64,000 nucleotides of DNA from WTFY01 sp965205685 (GTDB lineage Bacteria; Pseudomonadota; Gammaproteobacteria; UBA4575). The position numbers and the translations under genes are program-made. The notes under the pieces are model-generated. The model was not told the DNA's origin. It searched no databases and saw nothing but the letters and a program-made list of their open reading frames with translations. The stretch covers positions 1,612,001-1,676,000 of the forward strand of contig OZ242174.1 of the NCBI GenBank assembly GCA_965205685.1, in the 5' to 3' direction. Of this stretch, positions 45,389-54,228 are shown piece by piece (position 1 is the stretch's first letter; each line of letters begins with the position of its first letter).

Positions 45389-46741
45389 ATGCCTGACACT
45401 GCTCTACAATCGCAAAACCAGACCCTGAAGGCTATCAGTGAGGCCTTGCAGACGGGAACCATGCAGCGTGCCAGGCGCATGTTGAATGCGTTGCATCCGG
45501 CTGAAATTGCCAACCTGCTGGAAGCACTTCCCCATTCGCAACGCATCATCGTCTGGAATATGCTCGACTCCGATGATGGGGAAATCCTGCTGAACGTTGG
45601 CGAAGAAGTTCGCAGCGGCCTGATCAGGCTTATGGACAGCGAAGCCCTGGTGGCGGCAACCGAGGGCCTGGAAATAGATGATCTTGCAGACCTGCTGGTT
45701 GACCTGCCCCACACGGTTACGCAACAAGCGTTGGCCAGCATGGACCATCAGGACCGCCAGCGCCTGGAAGCCGTATTGTCCTATGATGAAAATACTGCCG
45801 GTGGCCTGATGAATACTGACGTGGTTACCGTGCGCCATGACGTTACACTCGATGTGGTACAGCGCTACCTGCGAAGCCGGGGTACACTTCCTGACGGAAC
45901 AGACTCACTATTCGTTGTCGACCGCTACGAACGCTATATTGGCGCACTTCCACTCTCGAAAGTGCTGACTAACAAGCCAACAAAACTGGTACGGGATGTG
46001 CTTGAGGACGATGTACGTGCATTCGATGCCAACACAGAGGCTTCTCTGGTTGCAAAGTCATTCGAGGACCTCGACCTGGTTTCTGCTGCTGTCGTTGATG
46101 AAGACAATAAGCTGATTGGCCGCATTACTGTGGATGACGTCGTGGATGTCATCCGGGAGGAGGCTGAACATTCCGTGTTCAGCATGGCGGGCTTGTCGGA
46201 AGAGGAAGATTTGTTTGCACCCGTTGTTGCATCTACACAACGACGCACCGTCTGGCTGGGCGTCAATTTGCTGACCGCTTTCCTGGCGGCCTGGGTCATC
46301 AGCCTGTTTCAGGTGACTCTGGAAAAAATCATCATACTGGCAATACTGATCCCGGTGGTCGCAAGCATGGGGGGCATAGCCGGCTTTCAGACACTGACCC
46401 TGGTGATCCGGGGCCTGGCACTGGGCCAGATCGGGCGTAGCAATTCCAAGCTGTTGTTGTTCAAAGAGCTCGCAGTCGGGTTTTTGAACGGGATGACATG
46501 GGCATTCATCGTCGCGCTGATCGTCGTCCTGTGGTTCAAGGACCTCAAGATGGGCGGGGTCATCGCGGCTGCAACCATGGCAAACCTGCTGTGTGCAGCG
46601 CTTGCGGGCGTATCAATCCCGGTAATTTTGCGCAACCTCAACATTGATCCAGCACTGGCAGGCGGCGTCATCCTGACCACGATCACAGATGTAATCGGGA
46701 TTTTCGCCTTTCTTGGGCTGGCTACCTGGCTGCTTCTGTAA
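45389..46741 (+). CDS. mgtE: Magnesium transporter MgtE
   Basis: Mg2+-gated channel. The 450-residue product has the N-domain superhelix (LHPAEIANLLEALPHSQR), a tandem CBS pair (YDENTAGGLMNTDVVTVRHDVTLDVVQRYLR in part), the plug helix and a C-terminal pore domain of five spans with LIPVVASMGGIAGFQTLTLVIRGLALG (in part) and a pore aspartate in DVIGIFAFLGLA. It comes about 90 bases after ptsI. Confidence 0.95.
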   Translation: MPDTALQSQNQTLKAISEALQTGTMQRARRMLNALHPAEIANLLEALPHSQRIIVWNMLDSDDGEILLNVGEEVRSGLIRLMDSEALVAATEGLEIDDLADLLVDLPHTVTQQALASMDHQDRQRLEAVLSYDENTAGGLMNTDVVTVRHDVTLDVVQRYLRSRGTLPDGTDSLFVVDRYERYIGALPLSKVLTNKPTKLVRDVLEDDVRAFDANTEASLVAKSFEDLDLVSAAVVDEDNKLIGRITVDDVVDVIREEAEHSVFSMAGLSEEEDLFAPVVASTQRRTVWLGVNLLTAFLAAWVISLFQVTLEKIIILAILIPVVASMGGIAGFQTLTLVIRGLALGQIGRSNSKLLLFKELAVGFLNGMTWAFIVALIVVLWFKDLKMGGVIAAATMANLLCAALAGVSIPVILRNLNIDPALAGGVILTTITDVIGIFAFLGLATWLLL

Positions 46742-46752
46742 AAACCAGCACC

Positions 46753-46772
46753 AGGGGTCGCCTGCCCCTTTT
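46753..46772 (+). terminator. Possible terminator after mgtE
   Basis: AGGGG, a seven-base loop and CCCCT are followed by TTTTCCT. It lies in the 67-base gap between the convergent mgtE and dcd genes, where a terminator is expected. The stem is short. Confidence 0.5.
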
Positions 46773-46808
46773 CCTATCACTTTCCGTCTGATGCCGAGAA
46801 GGCCCTGG

Positions 46809-47375
46809 CTAGGTCTTTGGCAAGGTCACACCACGCTGGCCCTGGTATTTCCCGCCCCGGTCCCTGTAAGAAGTCTCACAGGTTTCATCAGACTCGAAGA
46901 AGAGCATCTGGGCGATGCCCTCGTTGGCATAGATTTTTGCCGGCAACGGCGTGGAATTGGAAATTTCTATGGTGACATGCCCTTCCCACTCGGGCTCAAG
47001 CGGGGTGACGTTGATGATGATGCCACAACGCGCGTAGGTGGACTTCCCTAAGCACACCGTCAGCACCGATCGTGGGATACGAAAATACTCAACAGTCCTT
47101 GCCAACACAAAGGAATTTGGAGGGATTACGCACTCGTCCGCCTTGAGATCGATGAAACTGTCTTTGTTGAACTGCTTCGGGTCTACCATCGCAGAGTTGA
47201 TGTTGGTGAAGATTTTGAATTCATCCGCGCACCGCACATCATATCCGTAGCTGGATGTTCCATAAGAAACCAGACGCCCGTTGTTGCCGGAACGGACCTG
47301 GCCGGCTTCAAATGGCTCAATCATGCCGTGCTGTTTCGCCATTTGGCGGATCCAGCGGTCTGATTTAATGGCCAT
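46809..47375 (-). CDS. dcd: dCTP deaminase
   Basis: Converts dCTP to dUTP, the main route to dTTP in many Gram-negative bacteria. The 188-residue product has GTSSYGYDVRC, the PPNSFVLARTVEYFRIPR segment, the substrate-binding GKSTYARCGI and the catalytic glutamate region TPLEPEWEGHVTIEISN. Length matches the trimeric family. It follows mrp on the same strand after about 126 bases with no other gene. Confidence 0.96.
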   Translation of the reverse strand: MAIKSDRWIRQMAKQHGMIEPFEAGQVRSGNNGRLVSYGTSSYGYDVRCADEFKIFTNINSAMVDPKQFNKDSFIDLKADECVIPPNSFVLARTVEYFRIPRSVLTVCLGKSTYARCGIIINVTPLEPEWEGHVTIEISNSTPLPAKIYANEGIAQMLFFESDETCETSYRDRGGKYQGQRGVTLPKT

Positions 47376-47501
47376 GGATATACAACTTCACAATGCCCCT
47401 GCCCGGAACCTGTCCGTACAGTGCTGCTCCCAATTTACTTGCTCCCCGGGTTTACCGCAAAAAACTGTGCAGCCTGCCGGGATGGGCTCATGAAAGAGCC
47501 G

Positions 47502-48590
47502 TCAGGTATTCTGGATGACAATTTTCGGAAACCGCGCCCTGTAATCCTTGCCTTGCACAGCAAGTTTCGCAGCAGCCTTGCGTGCAATCTCACGATAGAT
47601 TTCAGCTATGCGGCTGTCCGGCATCATTGCTACTGAAGGGTTGCCGCCGTCTGCCTGTTCACGAATCTTGATGTCCAAAGGCAAGGCGCCCAGTATGTCG
47701 ACACCCGATTCTTCAGCCATGCGCTGGCCCCCTCCCTGACCGAATATTGCCTCTTCATGGCCACACTTACTGCATATGTGAATGCTCATATTTTCCACGA
47801 CCCCCAGCACTGGCACTTCCACTTTCTCAAACATCTTCAGTCCCTTGCGTGCATCAAGCAGGGCAATGTCCTGAGGCGTGGTAACAATAATTGCTCCACT
47901 CACGGGTATCTTCTGAGCCAGTGTCAACTGCACATCTCCCGTGCCAGGAGGCAAGTCGACTACCAGGTAGTCAAGTCCTCGCCAGCAAGTATCGTTCAGC
48001 AACTGCTCAAGTGCCTGGGTAACCATCGGGCCTCGCCAGATCATGGGGGTTTCCTCATCGATCAAAAACCCGATTGACATGGCTTGCAGTCCATGAGCTA
48101 CCATGGGCTCCAGGCTTTTGCCATCGCTTGACTCGGGCTGTCCACTCACACCAAGCATACGGGGCTGACTGGGGCCATAAATATCTGCATCCAGCATTCC
48201 AACCGTCGCGCCCTCCATGGACAGTGCCAAGGCAAGATTCACCGCGGTCGTGGATTTACCCACACCCCCCTTACCGGAAGCCACGGCAATGATGTTTTTG
48301 ATATTTTCGAGAGGTTTGAGGCTTTTTTGTACAGTATGTGCCTCAATCTGCCAGCTTACGTCCGCCTGCACATGCTCCGCACCGGCTTCCCCAACTTTAG
48401 CCTCGATCTGCTTGGCAAGAGCATCCGAGACCCCTTTCGCAGGGTAGCCAAGCTGGACCGTGATGTTCACCCTGCCGCCTTCCGTGTCGATTTTTTTTAC
48501 GGTATTGCCGGCAACCAGATCTTTTCCAAGATAAGGGTCCTGAATCTGTTTCAGTGCTGTCTCCACCTGCTCTTCTGTAAGCTGAACCAT
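47502..48590 (-). CDS. apbC: Iron-sulfur cluster carrier ATPase Mrp/ApbC
   Basis: P-loop NTPase that carries and transfers Fe-S clusters. The 362-residue product has an N-terminal MIP18/DUF59 domain (LTEEQVETALKQIQDPYLGKDLV in part), the deviant Walker A SGKGGVGKSTTAVNLA, LVVDLPPGTGDVQLT and the cluster-binding CSKC motif. The start at 48590 has a strong AGGAG site; a longer frame to 48623 lacks support. It is divergent from metG, a very common pairing. Confidence 0.95.
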   Translation of the reverse strand: MVQLTEEQVETALKQIQDPYLGKDLVAGNTVKKIDTEGGRVNITVQLGYPAKGVSDALAKQIEAKVGEAGAEHVQADVSWQIEAHTVQKSLKPLENIKNIIAVASGKGGVGKSTTAVNLALALSMEGATVGMLDADIYGPSQPRMLGVSGQPESSDGKSLEPMVAHGLQAMSIGFLIDEETPMIWRGPMVTQALEQLLNDTCWRGLDYLVVDLPPGTGDVQLTLAQKIPVSGAIIVTTPQDIALLDARKGLKMFEKVEVPVLGVVENMSIHICSKCGHEEAIFGQGGGQRMAEESGVDILGALPLDIKIREQADGGNPSVAMMPDSRIAEIYREIARKAAAKLAVQGKDYRARFPKIVIQNT

Positions 48591-48753
48591 TCCTAACTCT
48601 CCTGAAAAATTTGGGTCTAGCACGAGGGGAGCCTACTATACCATGTCCACTAGGCCAGCAAAGACTCCCAGTTCACCGGACTCACGCTGCAAGACGATGG
48701 TGATTTTTTCAAATCCTCAATAGGGTAAAATTGCAAAAACGGATCGCGCCAAC
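48591..48753. promoter_or_regulatory. Divergent mrp/metG promoter region
   Basis: A TATAGT -10 candidate for mrp lies on the minus strand near 48641-48646, with only a weak -35. A TAAAAT -10 candidate for metG lies near 48724-48730 on the plus strand. No regulatory hairpin was recognised. Confidence 0.4.
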
Positions 48754-50781
48754 ATGCCTGAAACAAAACGAAATATCCTCATCACCAGCGCGCTCCCTTA
48801 TGCCAACGGACCCATACATATTGGACATCTGGTCGAGTACATACAAACCGACATCTGGACGCGATTCCAGAAAATGTGTGGGCACGACTGCCTGTACATA
48901 TGTGCAGATGATGCGCATGGCACGCCGATCATGCTCAAGGCCCAGCAGGAAGGAATAACCCCTGAACAACTGATATCACGGGTCAGTGCCGAGCATCAGA
49001 AAGATTTTTCAGACTTTCACATTCAGTTCGATAACTACCACTCTACCCATTCCGAAGAAAACAGGTTCCATTCCACGCGCATCTACGAGCGACTGAAAAA
49101 AAGCGGACATATCACCACAAAAACGGTTGTAGACCTGTATGACCCGCAGGACCAGGTGTTTCTGCCTGACCGTTTTGTCAAGGGCGAATGTCCGAAATGC
49201 GGTGCCAAGGACCAGTACGGAGACAACTGCGAGGTCTGTGGAAGCACGTATACGCCTGCAGACCTGATCAATCCGTATTCATCCGTAAGCGGTGCCACAC
49301 CGGTCAAAAAGGAAAACCTGCACTACTTCTTCAAGCTGAACGACTTCAAGGAAGTGCTGCATGGCTGGATCGAGAACAATCCACTGCAACCGGGAATCAC
49401 CAACAAGCTCAAAGAGTGGTTCCAGGACGATCTCAGGGACTGGGACATCTCACGCGATGCACCATATTTCGGATTCGAAATTCCGGATGCGCCAGGCAAG
49501 TATTTCTACGTGTGGCTGGATGCGCCAGTAGGATACATGGCCAGCCTGCAACAGTACTGTGACCGCACCGGCCGGGACTTCGACGCCTACTGGGATGCTG
49601 ACAGCCAATACGAGGTGTACCATTTTATCGGCAAGGATATAGCGTACTTCCATATGTTGTTTTGGCCTGCAATGCTGCATGGCGCAAACTACCGAATCCC
49701 CACTGCCGTGTACTGTCATGGATTCCTGACGGTCGACGGCCAAAAAATGTCAAAGTCTCGAGGCACCTTTGTCAAGGCACGCACCTATCTTGATCATCTG
49801 AACCCTGAGTATTTGCGTTACTACTTTGCGGCAAAGCTGGGACCTGATGTCAGTGACATTGACCTTAGCCTGGATGATTTCCAGCAACGTGTGAACAGCG
49901 ACGTCGTGGGAAAACTGGTGAATATAGCCAGCCGCTGTTCCGGGTTTATCCACAAATATTTTGAAGGAAAACTGACTTCGGCCTTTATCGAGGGCGGGCG
50001 CGAGGTGTTTGACTATGCAGTACAAAGAAACGAACACATAAAAGAGCTCTACGAATCTCGAAACTACTCACAAGCCATGCGCTCGATCATGAAGCATGCC
50101 GATGAAGCCAACCAGATCATCGATGCCCACAAGCCCTGGGAACTTGCAAAAGACGAGACCAAGCGGGACCAGGTACACCAGGTCTGCAGCTTTGGCTTGA
50201 ACATGTACCGGTTGCTGATCGGCTATCTGAAGCCCGTGACGCCCAGCCTTGCACAAAAGTCAGAAGCCTTTCTGAATACGGAAACCTGCTGGAGCGATCT
50301 GGCTTCAGGAGAACCGCTGCCCGAAGGGCATCAGATAAACACATTCAAACCGCTGATCACCCGAGTCGAAAAAAAGTCGGTGGAGGATATGATAGAAGAT
50401 TCAAAACAAGATGAGGCGCCTGCGCCTGCTGACCCGATCAGCGACGAAATCACCTTCGATGACTTCGTAAAACTGGATTTCAGGGTTGCAAAAATTGTCC
50501 AGGCGGAACAGGTAGAAGGAGCAGATAAACTGCTCAAGCTGACGTTGGACCTGGGAGAGCCTACAGGGAATGTGCAGCGCACCGTGTTTGCAGGAATAAA
50601 GTCTGCCTACGCCCCGCAAGACATTGAAGGCCGCCTGACCGTGGTGGTTGCAAATCTGGCTCCTCGGAAAATGCGTTTTGGCACTTCGGAAGGCATGGTA
50701 CTTGCGGCCGGCCCCGGTGGGAAAGACATATTTCTACTGCAGCCTGACAGCGGGGCAACTCCCGGCATGCGCGTAAAATAG
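48754..50781 (+). CDS. metG: Methionyl-tRNA synthetase
   Basis: Class I synthetase charging both initiator and elongator tRNA-Met. The 675-residue product has the HIGH motif as HIGH in PYANGPIHIGHL, the zinc knuckle CPKC...CEVC near residues 145-162, KMSKS in GQKMSKSRGTF and the C-terminal tRNA-binding dimerisation domain (FVKLDFRVAKIVQAEQVEGADKLL in part). Full E. coli-type length. It is followed eight bases later by a ferredoxin gene. Confidence 0.98.
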   Translation: MPETKRNILITSALPYANGPIHIGHLVEYIQTDIWTRFQKMCGHDCLYICADDAHGTPIMLKAQQEGITPEQLISRVSAEHQKDFSDFHIQFDNYHSTHSEENRFHSTRIYERLKKSGHITTKTVVDLYDPQDQVFLPDRFVKGECPKCGAKDQYGDNCEVCGSTYTPADLINPYSSVSGATPVKKENLHYFFKLNDFKEVLHGWIENNPLQPGITNKLKEWFQDDLRDWDISRDAPYFGFEIPDAPGKYFYVWLDAPVGYMASLQQYCDRTGRDFDAYWDADSQYEVYHFIGKDIAYFHMLFWPAMLHGANYRIPTAVYCHGFLTVDGQKMSKSRGTFVKARTYLDHLNPEYLRYYFAAKLGPDVSDIDLSLDDFQQRVNSDVVGKLVNIASRCSGFIHKYFEGKLTSAFIEGGREVFDYAVQRNEHIKELYESRNYSQAMRSIMKHADEANQIIDAHKPWELAKDETKRDQVHQVCSFGLNMYRLLIGYLKPVTPSLAQKSEAFLNTETCWSDLASGEPLPEGHQINTFKPLITRVEKKSVEDMIEDSKQDEAPAPADPISDEITFDDFVKLDFRVAKIVQAEQVEGADKLLKLTLDLGEPTGNVQRTVFAGIKSAYAPQDIEGRLTVVVANLAPRKMRFGTSEGMVLAAGPGGKDIFLLQPDSGATPGMRVK

Positions 50782-50788
50782 ATTTCCT

Positions 50789-51184
50789 GTGCAAAACCCC
50801 GATTCCATCGTCCCAACGGGAAAATATCTTGCAAGAATTGATGAACAGCAGTGTATCGGCTGTACATTGTGCATCAAGGCCTGCCCCTTTGATGCGATCG
50901 TGGGAGCATCCCGGCACATGCACACAGTCATAACCCGGTACTGCACAGGCTGCAGGTTGTGCATCCCTCCATGTCCGGTCGACTGCATAACCCTGGAAGC
51001 GAATACCCGCTTTCACCAGATACATCAAACCGTTCCTTCATGCGAGCAGCGAAAACTGAAAAAAGAATTCGCAGCGTTTTCGCGTGACAATCGCAAGCGG
51101 CGCGAGCAAAGACTTAAATCTATGCGCCAAGAAAGACAAATGCTGTTCGAACGCAGAAAAAGGGAACTATCGCTCAACAAGTAA
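50789..51184 (+). CDS. Two-[4Fe-4S] ferredoxin of RnfB/RsxB type with basic tail
   Basis: The 131-residue product starts at a GTG and has two cluster motifs, CIGCTLCIKACP and CTGCRLCIPPCP, like the ferredoxin module of RnfB/RsxB. The remaining C-terminal third is a Lys/Arg-rich predicted coiled coil (RDNRKRREQRLKSMRQERQM in part). The membrane anchor and the extra N-terminal cluster domain of true RnfB are missing, as are the other rnf genes. It lies between metG and nth, where the rnf cluster stands in many relatives, so it may be a reduced remnant or an independent electron carrier, perhaps serving nth's cluster. Confidence 0.82.
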   Translation: MQNPDSIVPTGKYLARIDEQQCIGCTLCIKACPFDAIVGASRHMHTVITRYCTGCRLCIPPCPVDCITLEANTRFHQIHQTVPSCEQRKLKKEFAAFSRDNRKRREQRLKSMRQERQMLFERRKRELSLNK

Positions 51185-51199
51185 CCTCTTACCCATACC

Positions 51200-51838
51200 A
51201 TGAACCAGGAAAAATACGAAAAAATCTTTCGCCGCCTGAAAAAGGCCAATCCGAGCCCAAGAACAGAACTCGTACACAAGTCCAATTTCGAACTCCTGAT
51301 TTCCGTCATACTTTCCGCGCAAGCCACAGATGTAAGCGTAAACAAGGCGACCAAGGATCTTTACAAGGTCGCCAATACGCCAAGAAAAATGCTCAAGCTT
51401 GGGGAAAAAAAACTGAAGACCTATATCAAGTCAATCGGCTTATACAACAGCAAGGCTGAAAATATCATCAAGACCTGCCGCATCCTGCTGGAAAAACATG
51501 GAGGGCGAATTCCGCGCAACCGGGAAGCACTGCAGTCATTGCCAGGTGTCGGCAGAAAAACCGCCAACGTGGTACTCAACAATGCCTTCAACCAGCCCAC
51601 CATTGCGGTGGATACACACATATTCCGGGTCTCCAACAGGACCGGTCTCGCACCTGGGAAAACTGTGCTTGCCGTAGAAAATGAACTGGAAAAGCAGGTG
51701 CCGGATAAATACAAGTTGCATGCCCATCACTGGCTGATTCTACTCGGCCGTTATACCTGTCTGGCGCGCAAACCCAAGTGCCATGAATGTCCGATTTTCG
51801 ATCTTTGCGAATACAGTGAAAAAGGTGTAATCCACTAG
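51200..51838 (+). CDS. nth: Endonuclease III (DNA glycosylase/AP lyase)
   Basis: Removes oxidised pyrimidines and cuts at AP sites. The 212-residue protein has the helix-hairpin-helix LPGVGRKTANVVLNNAF with catalytic Lys, the catalytic Asp in VDTHIFRVSNR, and the [4Fe-4S] loop with cysteines spaced 6-2-5 in CLARKPKCHECPIFDLC. All key residues are intact. It follows the ferredoxin gene by 15 bases. Confidence 0.97.
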   Translation: MNQEKYEKIFRRLKKANPSPRTELVHKSNFELLISVILSAQATDVSVNKATKDLYKVANTPRKMLKLGEKKLKTYIKSIGLYNSKAENIIKTCRILLEKHGGRIPRNREALQSLPGVGRKTANVVLNNAFNQPTIAVDTHIFRVSNRTGLAPGKTVLAVENELEKQVPDKYKLHAHHWLILLGRYTCLARKPKCHECPIFDLCEYSEKGVIH

Positions 51839-51864
51839 GAAATATCGTTTCACAGGAGACTCCA

Positions 51865-52515
51865 ATGCCAGTACTTGTCAGCACCGCAAACTCATTGCAA
51901 GACGTTCTGGACAGGCTTCGGGCCGTCGACTTTTTGGGACCGCTTGCGCTGCGCCTGTACTTGGCGCCGGTATTCATTGCTGTCGGCTTGCACAAATTCA
52001 TGCATCTGGAAGATATTGCGAGCTGGTTCGGAAATCCCGATTGGGGGCTCGGCTTGCCCAGCCCCATGCTCATGGCAATTCTTGCGGCATCTGCAGAGTT
52101 ATTCGGCGGCATAGCTTTGTTGTTTGGAGTTGCAGTTCGCTGGTTTACCATCCCTTTGATGATCACCATGCTCGTCGCAATTTTCGCGGTGCACTGGAAC
52201 CAGGGCTGGTTTGCGATAGCACCGGGCGACTCTGCCACTAGCACGGCCAGGCCACTTGCAGCCATCGGGATTCCATCTGCCAAACACAGTCTGGAAAACA
52301 GTGAGGAAGTCGGCAAACGCCTGCAGGCTGCCAGATCCCTGCTGAAAAAACACGGGAACTATAAATGGCTGACAGAAAAAGGAAAATTTGTGATATTGAA
52401 TAACGGTATCGAGTTTGCCGCGACCTACTTTGTAATGTTGCTGGTACTGTTTTTTACGGGGGCAGGGAGGTACCTGTCTATTGACTACTGGATTGCCAGG
52501 CATTTCAGGAAATGA
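51865..52515 (+). CDS. DoxX-family membrane protein, HvfX-like
   Basis: The 216-residue protein has four predicted spans and the DoxX core: LALRLYLAPVFIAVGLHKFMHL, a SAELFGGIALLFGVAVRW span and HWNQGWFAIA. A soluble loop of about 60 residues then precedes the last span (GIEFAATYFVMLLVLFFTG, with KWLTEKGKFVILNN before it). This long-loop form is the one found beside DUF692/DUF2063 genes (HvfX). It is 56 bases before the MNIO gene on the same strand. Its exact role is unknown; a membrane partner for export or redox chemistry of the modified peptide is inference. Confidence 0.85.
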   Translation: MPVLVSTANSLQDVLDRLRAVDFLGPLALRLYLAPVFIAVGLHKFMHLEDIASWFGNPDWGLGLPSPMLMAILAASAELFGGIALLFGVAVRWFTIPLMITMLVAIFAVHWNQGWFAIAPGDSATSTARPLAAIGIPSAKHSLENSEEVGKRLQAARSLLKKHGNYKWLTEKGKFVILNNGIEFAATYFVMLLVLFFTGAGRYLSIDYWIARHFRK

Positions 52516-52571
52516 GCCGAGCACTGCGCTGGTCTTGCGATTTTACGTACAACCCCTAGGAGCCATGTCAT

Positions 52572-53432
52572 ATGGACACCAATCACCAAGATATCAATGC
52601 AGTCAGCGGCTCCGGTCTCGGTTTCCGGCGCGATCTTCTTGGTGAGCTTGAAGCAAGCCTTCCAGCCAGCATCGACTTCATGGAAGTCGCGCCCGAGAAC
52701 TGGATAGGAGTCGGCGGGAAACTAAGCAAACGTTTCCGGGCCTTCACAGAAAAAATCCCGTTTGTCTCACACGGACTTTCTCTCTCAATCGGCAGTCCTG
52801 CCCCTTTGGACGAGTCACTGGTACATGACGTCAAGAAATTCCTGCATGCACATGACATCCGCTGTTACAGCGAGCACCTGAGCTACTGTTCAGATGACGG
52901 ACATTTGTATGACCTGATGCCCATCCCCTTTACTGAAGAGGCCGTGCACTATGTTGCCGGACGAATCAGGCGTGTCCAAGATATCCTGGAACAGAAAATA
53001 GCCATGGAAAATGTTTCCTATTACGCGGCCCCCGGCAAGGAGATGGATGAAATCGATTTCGTCAATGCCGTGCTTGGAGAGGCCGATTGCAACCTGCTAC
53101 TGGATGTGAACAACATCTACGTCAACTCCGTCAACCACCAGTATGACCCGGTGGAATTCTTGCAGGCATTGCCCGGCAACCGCATTGCATATTGCCACAT
53201 CGCAGGTCACTACATAGAAGAAGAAGATTTGCTTGTGGACACCCATGGCGCGGGTGTGATCGATCCTGTCTGGGATTTGCTGGACAAGGCCTATGGGCTG
53301 TTCGGCTCCATGCCGACTTTGCTGGAACGGGATTTCAATATTCCTCCTCTGGAGGATCTGGTACAGGAAGTACACACAATTCGTGACCTGCAGGGAAAGT
53401 GGGGCACGGCACCACGGGTACAGATCAGCTGA
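52572..53432 (+). CDS. MNIO-family multinuclear iron enzyme (DUF692, BufB/HvfB-like)
   Basis: DUF692 proteins are multinuclear non-heme iron oxidases that modify cysteines in ribosomal peptides, for example in methanobactin and bufferin pathways. The 286-residue TIM-barrel product has GSGLGFRRDLLGEL, MEVAPENWIG, the His in FVSHGLSLSIG, YSEHLSYC, MENVSYYA, LLLDVNNIYVN, AGHYIEEEDLLVDTHG and LLERDFNIPPL. All the usual metal-ligand segments are present. The partner DUF2063 gene follows by three bases. No precursor peptide gene was recognised nearby. Confidence 0.92.
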   Translation: MDTNHQDINAVSGSGLGFRRDLLGELEASLPASIDFMEVAPENWIGVGGKLSKRFRAFTEKIPFVSHGLSLSIGSPAPLDESLVHDVKKFLHAHDIRCYSEHLSYCSDDGHLYDLMPIPFTEEAVHYVAGRIRRVQDILEQKIAMENVSYYAAPGKEMDEIDFVNAVLGEADCNLLLDVNNIYVNSVNHQYDPVEFLQALPGNRIAYCHIAGHYIEEEDLLVDTHGAGVIDPVWDLLDKAYGLFGSMPTLLERDFNIPPLEDLVQEVHTIRDLQGKWGTAPRVQIS

Positions 53433-53435
53433 CCC

Positions 53436-54218
53436 ATGCCTGTCATGCCTTCAAAAATACCTACATTCAAAAAAATCCAGTACGAGTTTACTGCGCACCT
53501 AAGGGACCCAAGCAAGAACAGTGCACCGGAAGGCATCGAAGACCGGCGCATGAAAATCTATCGGGGCCTTCTCTATCGCAATGTGCAGAATTTCATCAAA
53601 AGTGCATTCCCCGTCCTGCGCAGGCTCTACAACGATGATGACTGGCACAGGATGGTCCAGGATTTTTTTGCTAACCATCGATCCGCATCGCCCTATTTCA
53701 GGGATATCTCCCGCGAATTCCTTGATTACCTGGAAAACGAAAGAATATCCCGGCCTGAAGATCCAGTTTTCATCAATGAACTGGCTCACTACGAGTGGAT
53801 AGAAATCTTTCTCGCAAATTCAGACCTTGAGCCAGACATGACAAATGTAGACCCAAAAGGGGATTTAATGCATAACGTGCCCATCCTTTCTCCTCTGGCA
53901 GAATTCTTCGGCTACCACTTCCCGGTGCACAAGATTAGTCCCGATTTCCAGCCGAAACAGGCTAGCGCACAGCCCGTGTTTCTAATGATCTACAGAGATA
54001 GGCAGGACAAGGTCGGCTTCATGGAACTGAGCTCCATCACAGCAAAGCTGATCGAACAGCTGAAAAACAATCAACTGGAAACGGGTCAACAGCTTCTTGG
54101 GAAGATCGCCGAAACGTTGCAGCATCCAAACCCGGATGTGGTGTTCAGGAGCGGGGAAAAGGCCCTGGAACAGCTGCGTTCCAAGGATATTGTTCTCGGC
54201 ACCCGAATACGAAAGTAA
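53436..54218 (+). CDS. DUF2063 partner protein (BufC/HvfC-like)
   Basis: The 260-residue protein matches the DUF2063 family, whose members partner MNIO enzymes and bind the precursor peptide: QYEFTAHLRDPSKN, RMKIYRGLLYRNVQNFIKSAFPVLRR (in part), WHRMVQDFFANHRSASPYFRDISREFLDY (in part) and ELAHYEWIEI. The N-terminal domain is the DNA-binding-like DUF2063 fold, and the C-terminal domain resembles a wing domain. Gene order MNIO then DUF2063 is the usual one. Ten bases separate it from the convergent adenosyltransferase gene. Confidence 0.9.
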   Translation: MPVMPSKIPTFKKIQYEFTAHLRDPSKNSAPEGIEDRRMKIYRGLLYRNVQNFIKSAFPVLRRLYNDDDWHRMVQDFFANHRSASPYFRDISREFLDYLENERISRPEDPVFINELAHYEWIEIFLANSDLEPDMTNVDPKGDLMHNVPILSPLAEFFGYHFPVHKISPDFQPKQASAQPVFLMIYRDRQDKVGFMELSSITAKLIEQLKNNQLETGQQLLGKIAETLQHPNPDVVFRSGEKALEQLRSKDIVLGTRIRK

Positions 54219-54228
54219 GCCAGGTCCA

